From: Fischerella sp. PCC 9605
GTDB lineage: Bacteria; Cyanobacteriota; Cyanobacteriia; Cyanobacteriales; Nostocaceae
Direction of reading: 5' to 3'
Assembly: GCF_000517105.1 (NCBI RefSeq)
Contig: NZ_KI912148.1
Location: 2,730,448 to 2,794,447 of the forward strand
DNA length: 64,000 bases
Below are positions 45,709-55,063 of this stretch, in pieces (position 1 is the stretch's first letter; every line of letters starts with the position of its first letter). The notes under the pieces were generated by a model. It saw only the letters and a program-made list of their open reading frames with translations. It had not been told where the DNA came from and made no database searches. The translations under genes and the position numbers were made by a program.

Positions 45709-46614
45709 TCAGCGTCTTTGTCCTTGTTCTTGCTGTAGGATCTGTAAAGGATTGAACAAAGAGTTAACGGCATCCTGTGGGAATTTAAGTAGTGGATCGG
45801 ATACTATTTTTAAAGCAGAGTCAAAGCTAGATATTAATTGATTTAGTTCCCCAGTAGATAAAGTCTTTGCCGCTTGCTGAAGACCCACACCAATTTTATC
45901 CAGAGCAAAGGCAGCAACTAAACGCACAGATTGATCTGGATCTGTCAAACTACTAATTAAGGTAGGAACCGCACCTTTGGCTTGTTCACCGATACAACCA
46001 AGAGCAGCAGCAGCAAAGAAGCGAACCAGTCCGTCTTGGTTTTGCAAAGCTTGGACGAGTCCGGGTACAACAGATGCTGTATTTGCTCCAGCACATCTAC
46101 TTGCATCAGTTGCTACTGATTGAGCCTGGGGTTGAGCATTCGGTTGTACTTGCGCTTGAACCTGGGGTTGAGCATTCGGTTGTACTTGCGCTTGAACCTG
46201 GGGGCTTTGGCCTTGCATTGCCTGAATAATTTCGGGTATCGCAGAGGTAGCATCAGCACGTAGTTGTGGATTATTACCCTGTAACCCCTGAATTAAAACA
46301 GGTATAGCAGAAGCAGCATCGAAGCCTGCCTGCGGTTGTTTACCTTGCAAAACCTGAATTAAAGCTGGTATCGCCGGAGAAACATCACCACCAGGAGTAA
46401 CATTTACGGAAGGCTGAGAATTATTGCCCTGTAAGGGTACAGACACGCTGACATTGGGTGAGTTTGTCTGTGGCAACTCCGACGACTGCTGCGCCCAAGT
46501 AGCACTGGCGACAACCAACGGTGAGGAAAGGCAAAACAAGCCTACTACCATCTGAGAAACAACAGCACTGAAGCGAAATTGAGTTGGGAATTTTGGGCTA
46601 GTCAATTTATTCAT
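45709..46614 (-). CDS. secreted HEAT-repeat protein
   Basis: 301 residues. An N-terminal signal-like region (VVSQMVVGLFCLSSPLVVASATWAQQ) ends with a plausible signal peptidase I site at ATWA-QQ. Short HEAT-type repeats follow: three degenerate copies (AIPALIQVLQGKQPQ, AIPVLIQGLQGNNPQ, AIPEIIQAMQGQSPQ), then a perfect tandem linker (QVQAQVQPNAQP twice) and two better HEAT units (VVPGLVQALQNQD, AVPTLISSLTDPDQSVRLVAAFALDKIG). An exported protein-binding scaffold is inferred. The linker is duplicated at DNA level. Confidence 0.8.
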   Translation of the reverse strand: MNKLTSPKFPTQFRFSAVVSQMVVGLFCLSSPLVVASATWAQQSSELPQTNSPNVSVSVPLQGNNSQPSVNVTPGGDVSPAIPALIQVLQGKQPQAGFDAASAIPVLIQGLQGNNPQLRADATSAIPEIIQAMQGQSPQVQAQVQPNAQPQVQAQVQPNAQPQAQSVATDASRCAGANTASVVPGLVQALQNQDGLVRFFAAAALGCIGEQAKGAVPTLISSLTDPDQSVRLVAAFALDKIGVGLQQAAKTLSTGELNQLISSFDSALKIVSDPLLKFPQDAVNSLFNPLQILQQEQGQRR

Positions 46615-46841
46615 AGGTGTAGGTAGGTTAATCTTGAAGATTCATACACCACCACGGATCAAAATTACGGAAACTTCCTCAGACAGAACCAAGAATTTTT
46701 GACCGAAATCATTGCGTATTCCTTGTATTCCCCGATCTCTTGCTCCCATCTCAATGCTATGGTGAGCTTCACAGAGATTTACACAGCTTTTGCGTAAAAA
46801 ATCCTCTCTGGAATGTAGGAATAAAGGAAACAACTAAAATA

Positions 46842-47705
46842 ATGCCCTTAAAAATGAGACTAGGATTATTAGGTCAAGTATTGGTAGGAGCTAAAGTTTG
46901 TAGCGTAGCTGCATTCATTATTTCTGCATCTGTGGCAACTGCAACTGTCTCTCCAACGCAGATCGATCCAAGCAATGTCACCAGAACTTCTCAAGATGCA
47001 GCGATCGCAGCCAATGACTTTTATAATCAGGGAATCAAAAAATACAATCAAGGAGATTTAGAAGGTGCGATCGCTGCTTTTTCAAAAGCGATTGGACTTA
47101 ATCCCCAGAATGCACTCATCTACGTCAATCGGGGGTATACTCGCTATGACTTGGGAGATAAACAAGGGTCTATTGAGGATTTCACCACAGCAATCCGCCT
47201 CAATCCTCAAGATGCTCTTGCTTACCTCAATCGGGGTTTAAGTCGCTATGACTTAGGAGACAAAAAAGGAGCAGCAGAAGATTATACCGCAGCAATTCGC
47301 CTCAATCCCCAAGATGCTCGTGCCTATCACAATCGAGGTCTTGCTCGTGAAGATGTGGGAGATAAAAAAGGAGCTATAGAAGATTATACCGCAGCAATTC
47401 GTCTCGAACCCAATGATGTTCTTGCCTATGTAGGTCGGGGAAATGTCCGCGATAAGCAAGGAGACAAACACGGCGCAATCAAAGATTACAACCAAGCCAT
47501 TCGCCTCGATCCTGAAGAACCTTTCGCATACTACAACCGAGCAATTACCCGTTATGGCTTAAGAGATACCAGTGGGGCAATAGAAGACTTTGAGAAAGCC
47601 GCAGACTTATTTTTGCAACAAGGAGACACTGCATCTTATCAACAAGTCTTAGACATGATTGCAAATGTTAAGCGGCAGAAAGCCAAAATTGTTGTTGCTA
47701 TTTAA
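46842..47705 (+). CDS. TPR-repeat protein, exported or membrane-anchored
   Basis: 287 residues from ATG 46842; the frame opens at 46740, but AAAGGAAA lies about 15 bases before this ATG and a signal-like helix then starts the protein (LGLLGQVLVGAKVCSVAAFIISASVATA). At least five TPR units follow, each close to AYLNRGLSRYDLGDKKGAAEDYTAAIRLNPQDA; the central ones are near-identical. TPR arrays bind proteins. The repeat units are duplicated at DNA level, so copy number may vary between strains. No partner gene is obvious. Confidence 0.85.
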   Translation: MPLKMRLGLLGQVLVGAKVCSVAAFIISASVATATVSPTQIDPSNVTRTSQDAAIAANDFYNQGIKKYNQGDLEGAIAAFSKAIGLNPQNALIYVNRGYTRYDLGDKQGSIEDFTTAIRLNPQDALAYLNRGLSRYDLGDKKGAAEDYTAAIRLNPQDARAYHNRGLAREDVGDKKGAIEDYTAAIRLEPNDVLAYVGRGNVRDKQGDKHGAIKDYNQAIRLDPEEPFAYYNRAITRYGLRDTSGAIEDFEKAADLFLQQGDTASYQQVLDMIANVKRQKAKIVVAI

Positions 47706-47734
47706 TATAGTTTCATAAACCAACGCAATTTGTT

Positions 47735-49174
47735 TTATGTTTCCATAGTAACTGCAACATTTTTACTGTAATATTCTATTTGTTTGTAAACGCTAATAAT
47801 GCTGTTGCCAATTACAAAAAATGTGCCTTCTTGCTCATCTTTGGAAAACTGCAAATGGGGATATTGAGCAGCAATTTCTTGAGCAGTCATAGCTTTGGCG
47901 TCCATTTCCCTCGGTAAATTTCCAGTAGAATCGATGTAAAATACCAAAGGGCTAACTTTATCTCGATAGATTTCTGAAGCAAACTCCTTTAGCTTGTTAT
48001 TCGCGGCAAAGAGTGCTGTAACCATTTCTTCTTCACTGACAGTGTTACCGTTACGGTGTTCTTGCAATACCTGCACTAAACTATCAGCACCAACTTTGGT
48101 AAGAGTATCAACAACAATATCGTTATTGTCCAGTCCGAGAAAGTCGTCAAAAATCTGTTTCATGAACTCATCCACTGGAGTAATTTTGATGCGGGATGAC
48201 AATTGCTTGTGTCTGAAAGCAATATTTTCATGAAAAGCTATCTCAAACTTAGGCTTTGAAATAATTTCCCCAGTTTTTTTGTCATAAACCTGATACATTC
48301 TGTTCAGAAACTTATTAGCAGAATGCAACTTACCCAAGTTAAGAATGTCTTGGCTGCCGATATCGATTTTATAACTAACTCGTGCCTCGACTGTGCCGTT
48401 AGCTAGAGCTTCCTGAATGTCGCTATATTCGTTGGTTGTGGGAAAGTTGATGTAAATATTTTTGGAGAAATAATAATTTTTCAACTCATCCAGTTGTTCT
48501 GATAAAAAGACATCAGACTTATCTTTTAAGTAAGCGGAAATGATACTAGAAATTACTTTGATTTTTGCAAGTTGGTAGAAGACACCATCAATACTACTGT
48601 AATGTCCATCAGAAGGTACAAGAGGTAAATTGTCTAGCCTGATAGTATACTCACGTCGAAAGTCAAATTCTTGATCTACTACTACACCTTTTTCTTTTAG
48701 CAAGTCAAACGTTTTTTTACTGCTAATTTTGACTTGCAGTGACTTTATATTGATTTTGCCGTCACTAACAATAGTGTAATTGTTAAAACTAGTTAAGTCA
48801 TTCACTAGTAAACCCGCAACTTCAAGAGTAGGTGTTTTGTCTTCGACTTTAACAAGTCTGACTTTGCGGGTGATGAGCATGTTAATAGTGGCAGTGTTGC
48901 GGTTCAATGAAAACGAACCCATGCCTACATACTCAACATTGTCTCTATATTCCGTCCTGAGCCACGGTGTAATAAGGTTGTTGTTATCATCTCTAAAACC
49001 CTGAACACGTTTGATACTTTTTCTTTGATAGTTGTTTTGTAAATGCTTGATGTTAATGATGATGTGGTTGCGATGTTCCTCGAAGATTTTAATCAGTTCC
49101 GACAGAGAACATTTCGGATTTAATTTAAACTTTTCAATGCGATCAAATTTATTTGTTGCAGTTTGATTTGTCAT
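47735..49174 (-). CDS. unrecognised 479-residue protein
   Basis: No known domain recognised. Soluble, charged, alpha/beta in appearance, with no signal peptide or membrane helix. The stretch WLRTEYRDNVEYVGMGSFSLNRNTATINMLITRKVRL looks like a beta-sheet core, and FHENIAFRHKQLSSRIKITPVDEFMKQIFDDFLG could be a helical module with conserved charges. Asn- and Lys-rich codon use differs from neighbours, hinting at transfer. It is flanked by a TPR gene and a palindromic repeat element (49220-49342) immediately upstream of its start. No associated nuclease or transposase was found. Confidence 0.6.
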   Translation of the reverse strand: MTNQTATNKFDRIEKFKLNPKCSLSELIKIFEEHRNHIIINIKHLQNNYQRKSIKRVQGFRDDNNNLITPWLRTEYRDNVEYVGMGSFSLNRNTATINMLITRKVRLVKVEDKTPTLEVAGLLVNDLTSFNNYTIVSDGKINIKSLQVKISSKKTFDLLKEKGVVVDQEFDFRREYTIRLDNLPLVPSDGHYSSIDGVFYQLAKIKVISSIISAYLKDKSDVFLSEQLDELKNYYFSKNIYINFPTTNEYSDIQEALANGTVEARVSYKIDIGSQDILNLGKLHSANKFLNRMYQVYDKKTGEIISKPKFEIAFHENIAFRHKQLSSRIKITPVDEFMKQIFDDFLGLDNNDIVVDTLTKVGADSLVQVLQEHRNGNTVSEEEMVTALFAANNKLKEFASEIYRDKVSPLVFYIDSTGNLPREMDAKAMTAQEIAAQYPHLQFSKDEQEGTFFVIGNSIISVYKQIEYYSKNVAVTMET

Positions 49175-49702
49175 TGTGATAATTACCCTGGCAAAGTGAA
49201 CAACAAATATTATTTTTTACATCTTGCACGCCTATGCAACAGCTTGGAGGCAGAGCCTCCAAACCCTTGTTACTAGGTTGAACCTAGTAACGAGAATCAC
49301 ATTCTTAGGGCAAAGCCCTTCCCGCAGGCTAGGGTGCAAGATTTCAGATTTCCTTCTATTTTTTAAGTTTTGCCTTGTGTAGTGATAGTTGCATTTATGG
49401 AAAAGTATAGTGGGCATTTATCCACTACAGAGATTGGACATAACCCTGTAAATTCGCATCACATATTTGATGCTCGCGATATTAGTACTATTGTACTATA
49501 AAAATTATCAAGTTGCTAGTTCATATAACAGCTACGTGCTATAACCAGGTGAAAGATTAGCTGCCAGCAACGAACAAAGATGCGATCGCATTCGGGAAAA
49601 ACGAGAAAATAAGGAAAAGCTGGGCGTCTCTGACACCAAGCACAATTGCAGTTGGAGAATTCGTCTACTGTTTTTCGAGGGTATGAAAACCTTGTTGAGC
49701 AA
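49175..49702. other. intergenic region with a palindromic element
   Basis: About 530 bases. Beside the element at 49220-49342 I see only AT-rich DNA with one HIP1 site. No tRNA or promoter box stands out. Confidence 0.5.
49220..49342. repeat. 123-bp palindromic element with internal stems
   Basis: Ends ATCTTGCACGCCTA and, inverted, TAGG.GTGCAAGAT. Inside are two perfect stems: GGAGGC-AGA-GCCTCC and GTTACTAGGTT-GA-ACCTAGTAAC. MITE-like in form, but no clear target duplication is seen. Confidence 0.6.
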
Positions 49703-50200
49703 TTATAAACCGCCGCGATCGCGCTCTAGGTCATAAATAACCTTCTCAAAATACCAATCTGTTGTTCTGTTTGGATTCTTTAGCTTTGCCTGAGTTAAAA
49801 GTCGCTTTGCTGCTTCCCTATCGTCATGCAACAAGTTTAGAAGTTTCCTTTGCAGTTTGCGGCTACCCTGGTCAAGATTAAAGATGGAAGTTTGTTTACC
49901 CTCAAATGAGAAACTATCTGTAGTACTTCCTTTATTATTCTCTCTTTCTCTCAAAGCTAAACTAACAGCAATACCACCACCTACTGCCCCTGCTGCTATC
50001 AACCACAGCGTAGGTTTACTAACTTGTTCTGTTACTACTATGGGAGTTGTAGAATTAGAATCTGCAAGTAGTGTTGCGCTTTGATCGACTCGCTGTGCAA
50101 TCGTCGGTGAAAGCTGAACTGCTAAAAGACTGGATACGACTCCAGCAGCCAAAACTTTAAAAGCATCTATGGACTTGTGAATAGAAAAACTGTGAAACAT
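49703..50200 (-). CDS. membrane protein of unknown function with helical C-terminus
   Basis: 165 residues. A signal-like helix (FKVLAAGVVSSLLAVQLSPTIAQ), an external Ser/Thr-rich stretch, a second helix (LWLIAAGAVGGGIAVSLAL) and a cytosolic tail with a helical motif (KLQRKLLNLLHDDREAAKRLLTQAKLKNPNRTTDWYFEKVIYDLERD). The tail phrase NPNRTTDWYFEKVIYDLERDR resembles short cyanobacterial proteins with no known role. Both ends could be in the cytoplasm. Confidence 0.6.
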   Translation of the reverse strand: MFHSFSIHKSIDAFKVLAAGVVSSLLAVQLSPTIAQRVDQSATLLADSNSTTPIVVTEQVSKPTLWLIAAGAVGGGIAVSLALRERENNKGSTTDSFSFEGKQTSIFNLDQGSRKLQRKLLNLLHDDREAAKRLLTQAKLKNPNRTTDWYFEKVIYDLERDRGGL

Positions 50201-50490
50201 CTGCGAGCAAAAAAAGTCAAAAACTATTGTTAATCCTATACTTCTAGTTTGTTTGATAAATATGACAGCAGTATGTCAATCCTTTCAAAAAAATGCGATC
50301 GCCCGTATAAGTTTCGATAGGTTTACGAGCAACCCTTTTCATCAGGCAACTAACTGTGCCGGGTATAGGGTACCCTAGAACGTCGGTTCAGTATTCAGAA
50401 ATTGTCTTTATGGGCGATGCACAAACTAAAAGTGCAGTTGTTAAACAATATCAAAAGTAAAACAAACTACTAATCGTAAATTCTGGGTAA

Positions 50491-50934
50491 ATGAAAAAAG
50501 TCTTAATCTTCTGTGTTGTTGCTTTCGGGCTTTGTGCTAGCACAGTTGCGGTTGCTTCCCGCAGCACAGCCAACAACGAAGTAATTTTAGCCAACAGGAA
50601 TCTTCTGTTTGCTGAAAATACAGCCAACACTGAAGAATTTATTGTTCTTGGTACAGAACCATTTTGGAGCGTTACGGTAACTAAGAAGAGTGGAATTGTT
50701 TACTCTTCACCAGAAAATCGAAAACTCACCTTCCCATACGTTGCACCATTAAAAGCAGCAGGGCGTCCTCCAGACTTACTACGAGTGTACCGATTGAGAG
50801 GGAGAGCTAACAATATGCTAATCATCAAAAAAGTAAATGCCTGTAGCGATGGCATGTCAGACAAAAATTATCCTTACTCAGCAACCCTAATCTTGGGTAA
50901 TACGGTTTTAGAAGGTTGTGCCGAGAACAAATGA
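50491..50934 (+). CDS. COG3650-like exported protein
   Basis: 147 residues. Signal peptide (VLIFCVVAFGLCASTVAVASR), then a conserved lipocalin/META-like core with GTEPFWSVTVTKKSGIVYSSPENRKLTFPY and CSDGMSDKNYPYSATLILGNTVLEGCA; the two Cys can form a disulfide. The C-S-D-G-M-S-D and G-T-E-P-F-W patterns are those of COG3650. Role unknown; exported. A strong hairpin with a T-run follows. Confidence 0.82.
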   Translation: MKKVLIFCVVAFGLCASTVAVASRSTANNEVILANRNLLFAENTANTEEFIVLGTEPFWSVTVTKKSGIVYSSPENRKLTFPYVAPLKAAGRPPDLLRVYRLRGRANNMLIIKKVNACSDGMSDKNYPYSATLILGNTVLEGCAENK

Positions 50935-51011
50935 TTAGGCATAATTCTTCAAGTAGAGGAAAGAAGTCATCCTAAATGCCTATACTGCTATTACCAAGCA
51001 ATAATTTGATC

Positions 51012-51047
51012 AGCCCCTAGTCTTAGACCTGCTAGGAGCTTTTTCTT
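51012..51047 (+). terminator. rho-independent terminator
   Basis: AGCCCCTAG and CTAGGAGCT form an 8-9 bp stem with one mismatch; TTTTTCTT follows immediately. Good form for a factor-independent terminator, 78 bases past the stop of the COG3650-like gene. Confidence 0.75.
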
Positions 51048-51209
51048 AACTTCTTATCCACCCCTATTGGGGTATATATCAAAAGAAATTTCAACTGCTC
51101 AACTATTCCTTAAGGCTAAAAACAATTAGTTCTGTTGGCAGATTGAATACAAATGTTTCGATTGTTAATCTGTACTTGTTAGTGAAAAACCTTTACAAAA
51201 TTAACAACA

Positions 51210-51482
51210 ATGAACATTCTTGCTTGGATTGTTTTAGGTCTAATTGCTGGCGCGATCGCCAAAGCTATCTATCCTGATCATCAAGGCGGTGGCATTCTGG
51301 GGACAATTATATTAGGAATCATTGGTGCTTTCGTTGGTGGTAGCTTAGGCGTATTTTTTCAGACGGGAACGTTTACTTTAGCGGCTCCTACTCTCAGTAT
51401 TCCGGGTATTTTGGTGGCAATCCTTGGTGCAATCGTTGCCATCTTCTTGTGGAACTTGTTAACCCGCCGTAGTGCCGCATAA
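51210..51482 (+). CDS. GlsB/YeaQ/YmgE family membrane protein
   Basis: 90 residues with three membrane helices. NILAWIVLGLIAGAIAKAIYPDHQGGGILGTIILGIIGAFVGGSLG is the family pattern (the Gly-rich turn DHQGGGILGTIILGI). Members are small transglycosylase-associated or stress-induced membrane proteins with no enzymatic role proved. Monocistronic, with a TTCAGGGA/TCCCTGAA hairpin after the stop. Confidence 0.93.
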   Translation: MNILAWIVLGLIAGAIAKAIYPDHQGGGILGTIILGIIGAFVGGSLGVFFQTGTFTLAAPTLSIPGILVAILGAIVAIFLWNLLTRRSAA

Positions 51483-51513
51483 GAAATTAAATTTCAATCG
51501 ATTTATACTAAAG

Positions 51514-51550
51514 TTCAGGGAATTTATTTAAGTATTATTATCTCCCTGAA
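51514..51550 (+). terminator. hairpin after the YeaQ-type gene
   Basis: TTCAGGGA and TCCCTGAA, 21-base loop, followed by TTAAATTAAA. A long-loop hairpin, plausible but not strong. Confidence 0.4.
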
Positions 51551-51681
51551 TTAAATTAAAAACATAGCGCTTACCTGGAGTTGGGCGAGCGCTATTATTA
51601 TCATTGGTTTTCAACAATTAAAGGCGATCGCACTGTTAATTCAGCCTAAGGGACTTCCAAATAAAAAAACATACAATTTTT

Positions 51682-51743
51682 CTTGTGGGGTGGACATCCT
51701 GTCCGCCCATAACCAAGGGCGGGCGAGACGCCCACTCCACAAG
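51682..51743. repeat. dispersed palindromic repeat (GTGGGGTGG type)
   Basis: 'cttgtggggtggacatcctg' faces 'gggcgagacgcccactccac'. The outermost bases (TTCTTGTGG and CCACAAGAA) are inverted. Same family as 12193-12260 and the copies inside bchH. Confidence 0.7.
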
Positions 51744-51927
51744 AAGGGATAATTTATTTCTTGGTAATCCCTAACTTCGCAAATATAAAACCACACTGTT
51801 GTAGCAGTGTGGCGAGTTTACCTATAGCACTTTAAAATTAGGAGATTTAATGAATAAAGACCATGCTTTGTGAGTGTTATAGTCTTCTACAAAGCCAATA
51901 TGCAGCATTCCGGAATATACACAGAGA

Positions 51928-53850
51928 TTATTGGATGAGAATAATTGCCTCTTGAACTTTGGTGGAAAGAGCTTTTTGCAACCCTTGTTCAACTTTCTCA
52001 ATCAATTGGTCAAAGGCTTCTTGATTCGCGATCAGTTGTTCTTGAAGAACCTTCTCTAACTCAGGCCTAATTTGCTTGCACATATCATCGATTTTTCTGT
52101 CGCTCAAAAAACTAGAGCGAATCCAACTAGGGAGATCTACATTTGTTTTGATTGCCTCTTGGACACTCTTGCGATTTAGCTCCATTCCTGCTGCCATAAC
52201 TGAAGCCCCATATATCAGCGCAATTGGCCAGGTCAAGTGTCCGGTTAGTATCAGAGTGATGATACTGGCAAGAGTGCCGCCACCAATGACTACATTGACT
52301 ATAAACGCCACTGTGTCCGCAAGGATAGCGTCTCCAATTCGTAACTCTGGGTTAACAAAAGCTGGATCGATGCTATCTTCAAACCTTAAACTACTTCTGG
52401 GTATCTGAAATTTTCGACAGATTGGATCGGTTTCTGCGGCTAATTCGGGTTGAATTTTATTGTTAAACCAACTGATGCATTGATTGTTAATTATCTGCTG
52501 AGCGCGATCGCTTTTTAACCACTCCTCTGCTCGATTCTTCATAGATGTTTCCAAATCGGCTAAAGTCCGGATTTGGTTCTTTTGCCAGTCTTTGACCCCT
52601 GGTCTGACTGCATTTTCAATCAAACCATCTGCTAGTGGCTGAGTCAACAATTCGATTAACTCTGGGATATGTTTCTCAATCAGTTCTTTGAGCTTTTGTG
52701 AGTCAAACAGTTTGTTGACTTCGTTTTTAAAGGCAGCAGCACGCAAATCCCATCGCCCTACTCGCGCTAAACCCAGGGCAATACAACGTTCTGGTTCCGG
52801 ATCGGGACGAAGCAGCGTTTCTGGTTCATGAAAGATTTCCTGGCAGATTTGGTGTGTAAACTTCATGCGAGATGCACCGCCAGTCATCAACACAAGTTTC
52901 GGTACGATGCCTTGTTTGTCTAGTTTTTGTTTTGCTTCAGTTACAGAGTCGTGAAACGACTGCATCCAACTCTTTTGCCCCAGTTCGGACAAGGGTTGGT
53001 TTAAGATTTCCTCCATGATTAATTTGTTAACTTGGGGGATAAAATAAATCTGTTCGTTGATAGACTCGAAACCACGCGCAAAGGTTTGAGGATCGCTGTA
53101 TAGCTGTTCATTAGAAAAGTAATCTTCCTTAGCTTTGCGACAGGCAAGTTCACAACGAGCTTGGTGATGGGGATATTCTTTAAATACTTTTTCGAGTAAC
53201 GTCTTTTGTTCGTGTTTGTCGAGAGTGCGCTCAAAAATAGCCTTGTCGATTAGGGATGCTCCCAAAGCGTTACTCCCGAAATCTATCGGGATTTCGTGCA
53301 AGCTCTTAACTAAGGTAAAATCTGTGGTTGAGGAGCCAATATCAACAATTAGCACCGATGATTTGAGTTTCTCATACTCCAGCTTACCGGCTTCCTTGGC
53401 TTGCATGAAAGCAGCCCGCGATTCGGGTACAACGTTCAGTAGGGGAACGCCAGCTTCTTGAAGTAGCTTTTGGTATTCTTCCCGTTCGCTAACTGTCCAT
53501 CCCGAAGGGCAACCAACGTAAAAGTAGCTAGTTTCTCCGCCTTCAATTTGTCTGCTTTCTTTTAAAAGACGGTAGTAGGTTGCTAGAAAAGTGCAAATTG
53601 TTTTCCTGTAATTTGGATCGTTATTTGGTTTTTGTTTGAAAGAGATTTGCAGTTGGGTAACGCCAGCTTGGATTAATGCTTGTTCTCCAACAAGATAACC
53701 GAGTTGGGGATGCCAACCGAGAGCTGTAATTTGATGTTTCTTATTATTAATTTCCAACATCTGGGGGGGTTCGATGCTCTCCACTATAGCTTTGGCGACA
53801 GCTGTTTCACCGTGTCCCAAATCAAAACCGATTGTTTCTAAAATTTCCAT
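51928..53850 (-). CDS. Hsp70-like ATPase with C-terminal membrane helices
   Basis: 640 residues. N-terminal actin/Hsp70 ATPase with phosphate-1 loop (IGFDLGHGETAVA), phosphate-2 loop (VLIVDIGSSTTDFTLV, about 165-180) and adenosine loop (KLVLMTGGASRMKF, about 320). The first loop has a His/Glu where DnaK has Thr. No peptide-binding domain follows; instead a helical region and two membrane helices (VAFIVNVVIGGGTLASIITLILTG and WPIALIYGASVMAAGM, about 515-560). It is a membrane-anchored Hsp70 relative, 14 bases downstream of a membrane-protein gene. The role is not known. Confidence 0.8.
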   Translation of the reverse strand: MEILETIGFDLGHGETAVAKAIVESIEPPQMLEINNKKHQITALGWHPQLGYLVGEQALIQAGVTQLQISFKQKPNNDPNYRKTICTFLATYYRLLKESRQIEGGETSYFYVGCPSGWTVSEREEYQKLLQEAGVPLLNVVPESRAAFMQAKEAGKLEYEKLKSSVLIVDIGSSTTDFTLVKSLHEIPIDFGSNALGASLIDKAIFERTLDKHEQKTLLEKVFKEYPHHQARCELACRKAKEDYFSNEQLYSDPQTFARGFESINEQIYFIPQVNKLIMEEILNQPLSELGQKSWMQSFHDSVTEAKQKLDKQGIVPKLVLMTGGASRMKFTHQICQEIFHEPETLLRPDPEPERCIALGLARVGRWDLRAAAFKNEVNKLFDSQKLKELIEKHIPELIELLTQPLADGLIENAVRPGVKDWQKNQIRTLADLETSMKNRAEEWLKSDRAQQIINNQCISWFNNKIQPELAAETDPICRKFQIPRSSLRFEDSIDPAFVNPELRIGDAILADTVAFIVNVVIGGGTLASIITLILTGHLTWPIALIYGASVMAAGMELNRKSVQEAIKTNVDLPSWIRSSFLSDRKIDDMCKQIRPELEKVLQEQLIANQEAFDQLIEKVEQGLQKALSTKVQEAIILIQ

Positions 53851-53864
53851 TTTCTTAGTGTTGA

Positions 53865-54773
53865 TTATTCTTTAGCTTCGGAATACGCTGGTTCAATTAC
53901 CCGGCCACGTCTCAGCAAGCAATCGCCCTTTAACAAAGCGGGAGTTATAGTCACGTAATCTTTGGTGTCAGGATCGATACTTGGCTCGAAGTCAAAATAT
54001 TCGCGATCGCTATGAGCATCTTTCGGCCGATATGTTTGAGCGCGAATTCCTTGCTGCATTAAAATCTGGGGCAGAAGTTTCGCCAGTTCAATCGTCATTT
54101 GGGGTTTATCAAGAAATGATGCGCCTATTAGCCTTTGGAGAAAATTCAACAGTTCTGGCAGTTCTTCTATACTAATGTCATCAAAAGATTTGTTGCCTGT
54201 TTCAACTCTAGCGACTGCTTGGTCGATGGTATTAAGAGCATCACCCAGGTTATCCAAAAGGACTTTACTATCAACCCGCAACATGGGTTGAGGTAATTTT
54301 AATAGCTCAACAGAAGTTGAATTGTTTTGCTGGTTGTCTTTTTCGAGTTGCAGCACAACTTCTAATCCTAGAAGCAGAGAGGTTAGCAAGATCGCCATCC
54401 AAGCACCGAGGGTTGTATCTGTTAAAGAAAACAACCAACCTAAAAGACCTACATAGATAAGTCCCTTTAGGAGTTTCAGGATTAACTTGTTGGGAGAAAA
54501 ATTTGTAGCTGGGTTGGTAATTTGCTTTTGTTCTGGGAGAGTAACTTGAGTTTGATGAGCCGCAGCAAGAGTAGCGATGGATTGCCGCAGCGTATCTAGA
54601 AAAAAGGAAGCCAGACGTATTTGAGCTACATTTAGCTCGCTAATGTAAATTCTTTCCAGATTATCGAGTTGGTTTTGAACCAATTTCACTACCTGCTCAA
54701 CACTAGTTGCTTTCTCTATCTCTGTCTGGAGTTGGTTACGTTCTTCACTAAAAAGTGTAAATAGTTTTTTCAT
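53865..54773 (-). CDS. membrane protein in operon with the Hsp70-like gene
   Basis: 302 residues, not recognised. The N-terminal half is helical and polar (NQLQTEIEKATSVEQVVKLVQNQLDNLERI). Two membrane helices (LLKGLIYVGLLGWLFSL and LGAWMAILLTSLLLGLEVVLQL, about 105-145) are followed by a charged cytosolic part with the phrase DALNTIDQAVARVETGNKS and an end resembling a folded nucleotide- or protein-binding tail (DYVTITPALLKGDCLLRRGRVIEPAY). The adjacency suggests a membrane partner of the Hsp70-like protein. Confidence 0.7.
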   Translation of the reverse strand: MKKLFTLFSEERNQLQTEIEKATSVEQVVKLVQNQLDNLERIYISELNVAQIRLASFFLDTLRQSIATLAAAHQTQVTLPEQKQITNPATNFSPNKLILKLLKGLIYVGLLGWLFSLTDTTLGAWMAILLTSLLLGLEVVLQLEKDNQQNNSTSVELLKLPQPMLRVDSKVLLDNLGDALNTIDQAVARVETGNKSFDDISIEELPELLNFLQRLIGASFLDKPQMTIELAKLLPQILMQQGIRAQTYRPKDAHSDREYFDFEPSIDPDTKDYVTITPALLKGDCLLRRGRVIEPAYSEAKE

Positions 54774-55063
54774 CTTTTGACTAAAGAATTTAAGTGACTA
54801 ATAGCAAAAGGATTTTTAATTAGGCTTACACTTTTCACACTAGCATTAGCGTTTCATCTCGCTCCAGTCGACGAGGCTAGCGCAAATCTTCTCCAGAATT
54901 TGATTTTACCGATCCCGAAACTGGGTTGGCACGAGATATGATTGGGTTGACTACGACTGCCCCGAGTGCAGATGGATGGATGACAGTGTGTAGGGCGAAG
55001 CAGCACGCAACCGAAATGACCGAAAATAAGGGAAGTGCTATTCAAACCTTGAGGAATAAATTT

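Larger units (their letters stand above)
51483..51927. other. intergenic region with hairpins and a dispersed repeat
   Basis: Holds a terminator-like hairpin at 51514-51550, a GTGGGGTGG-type palindrome at 51682-51743, and one HIP1-bearing stretch. Nothing coding. Confidence 0.5.
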
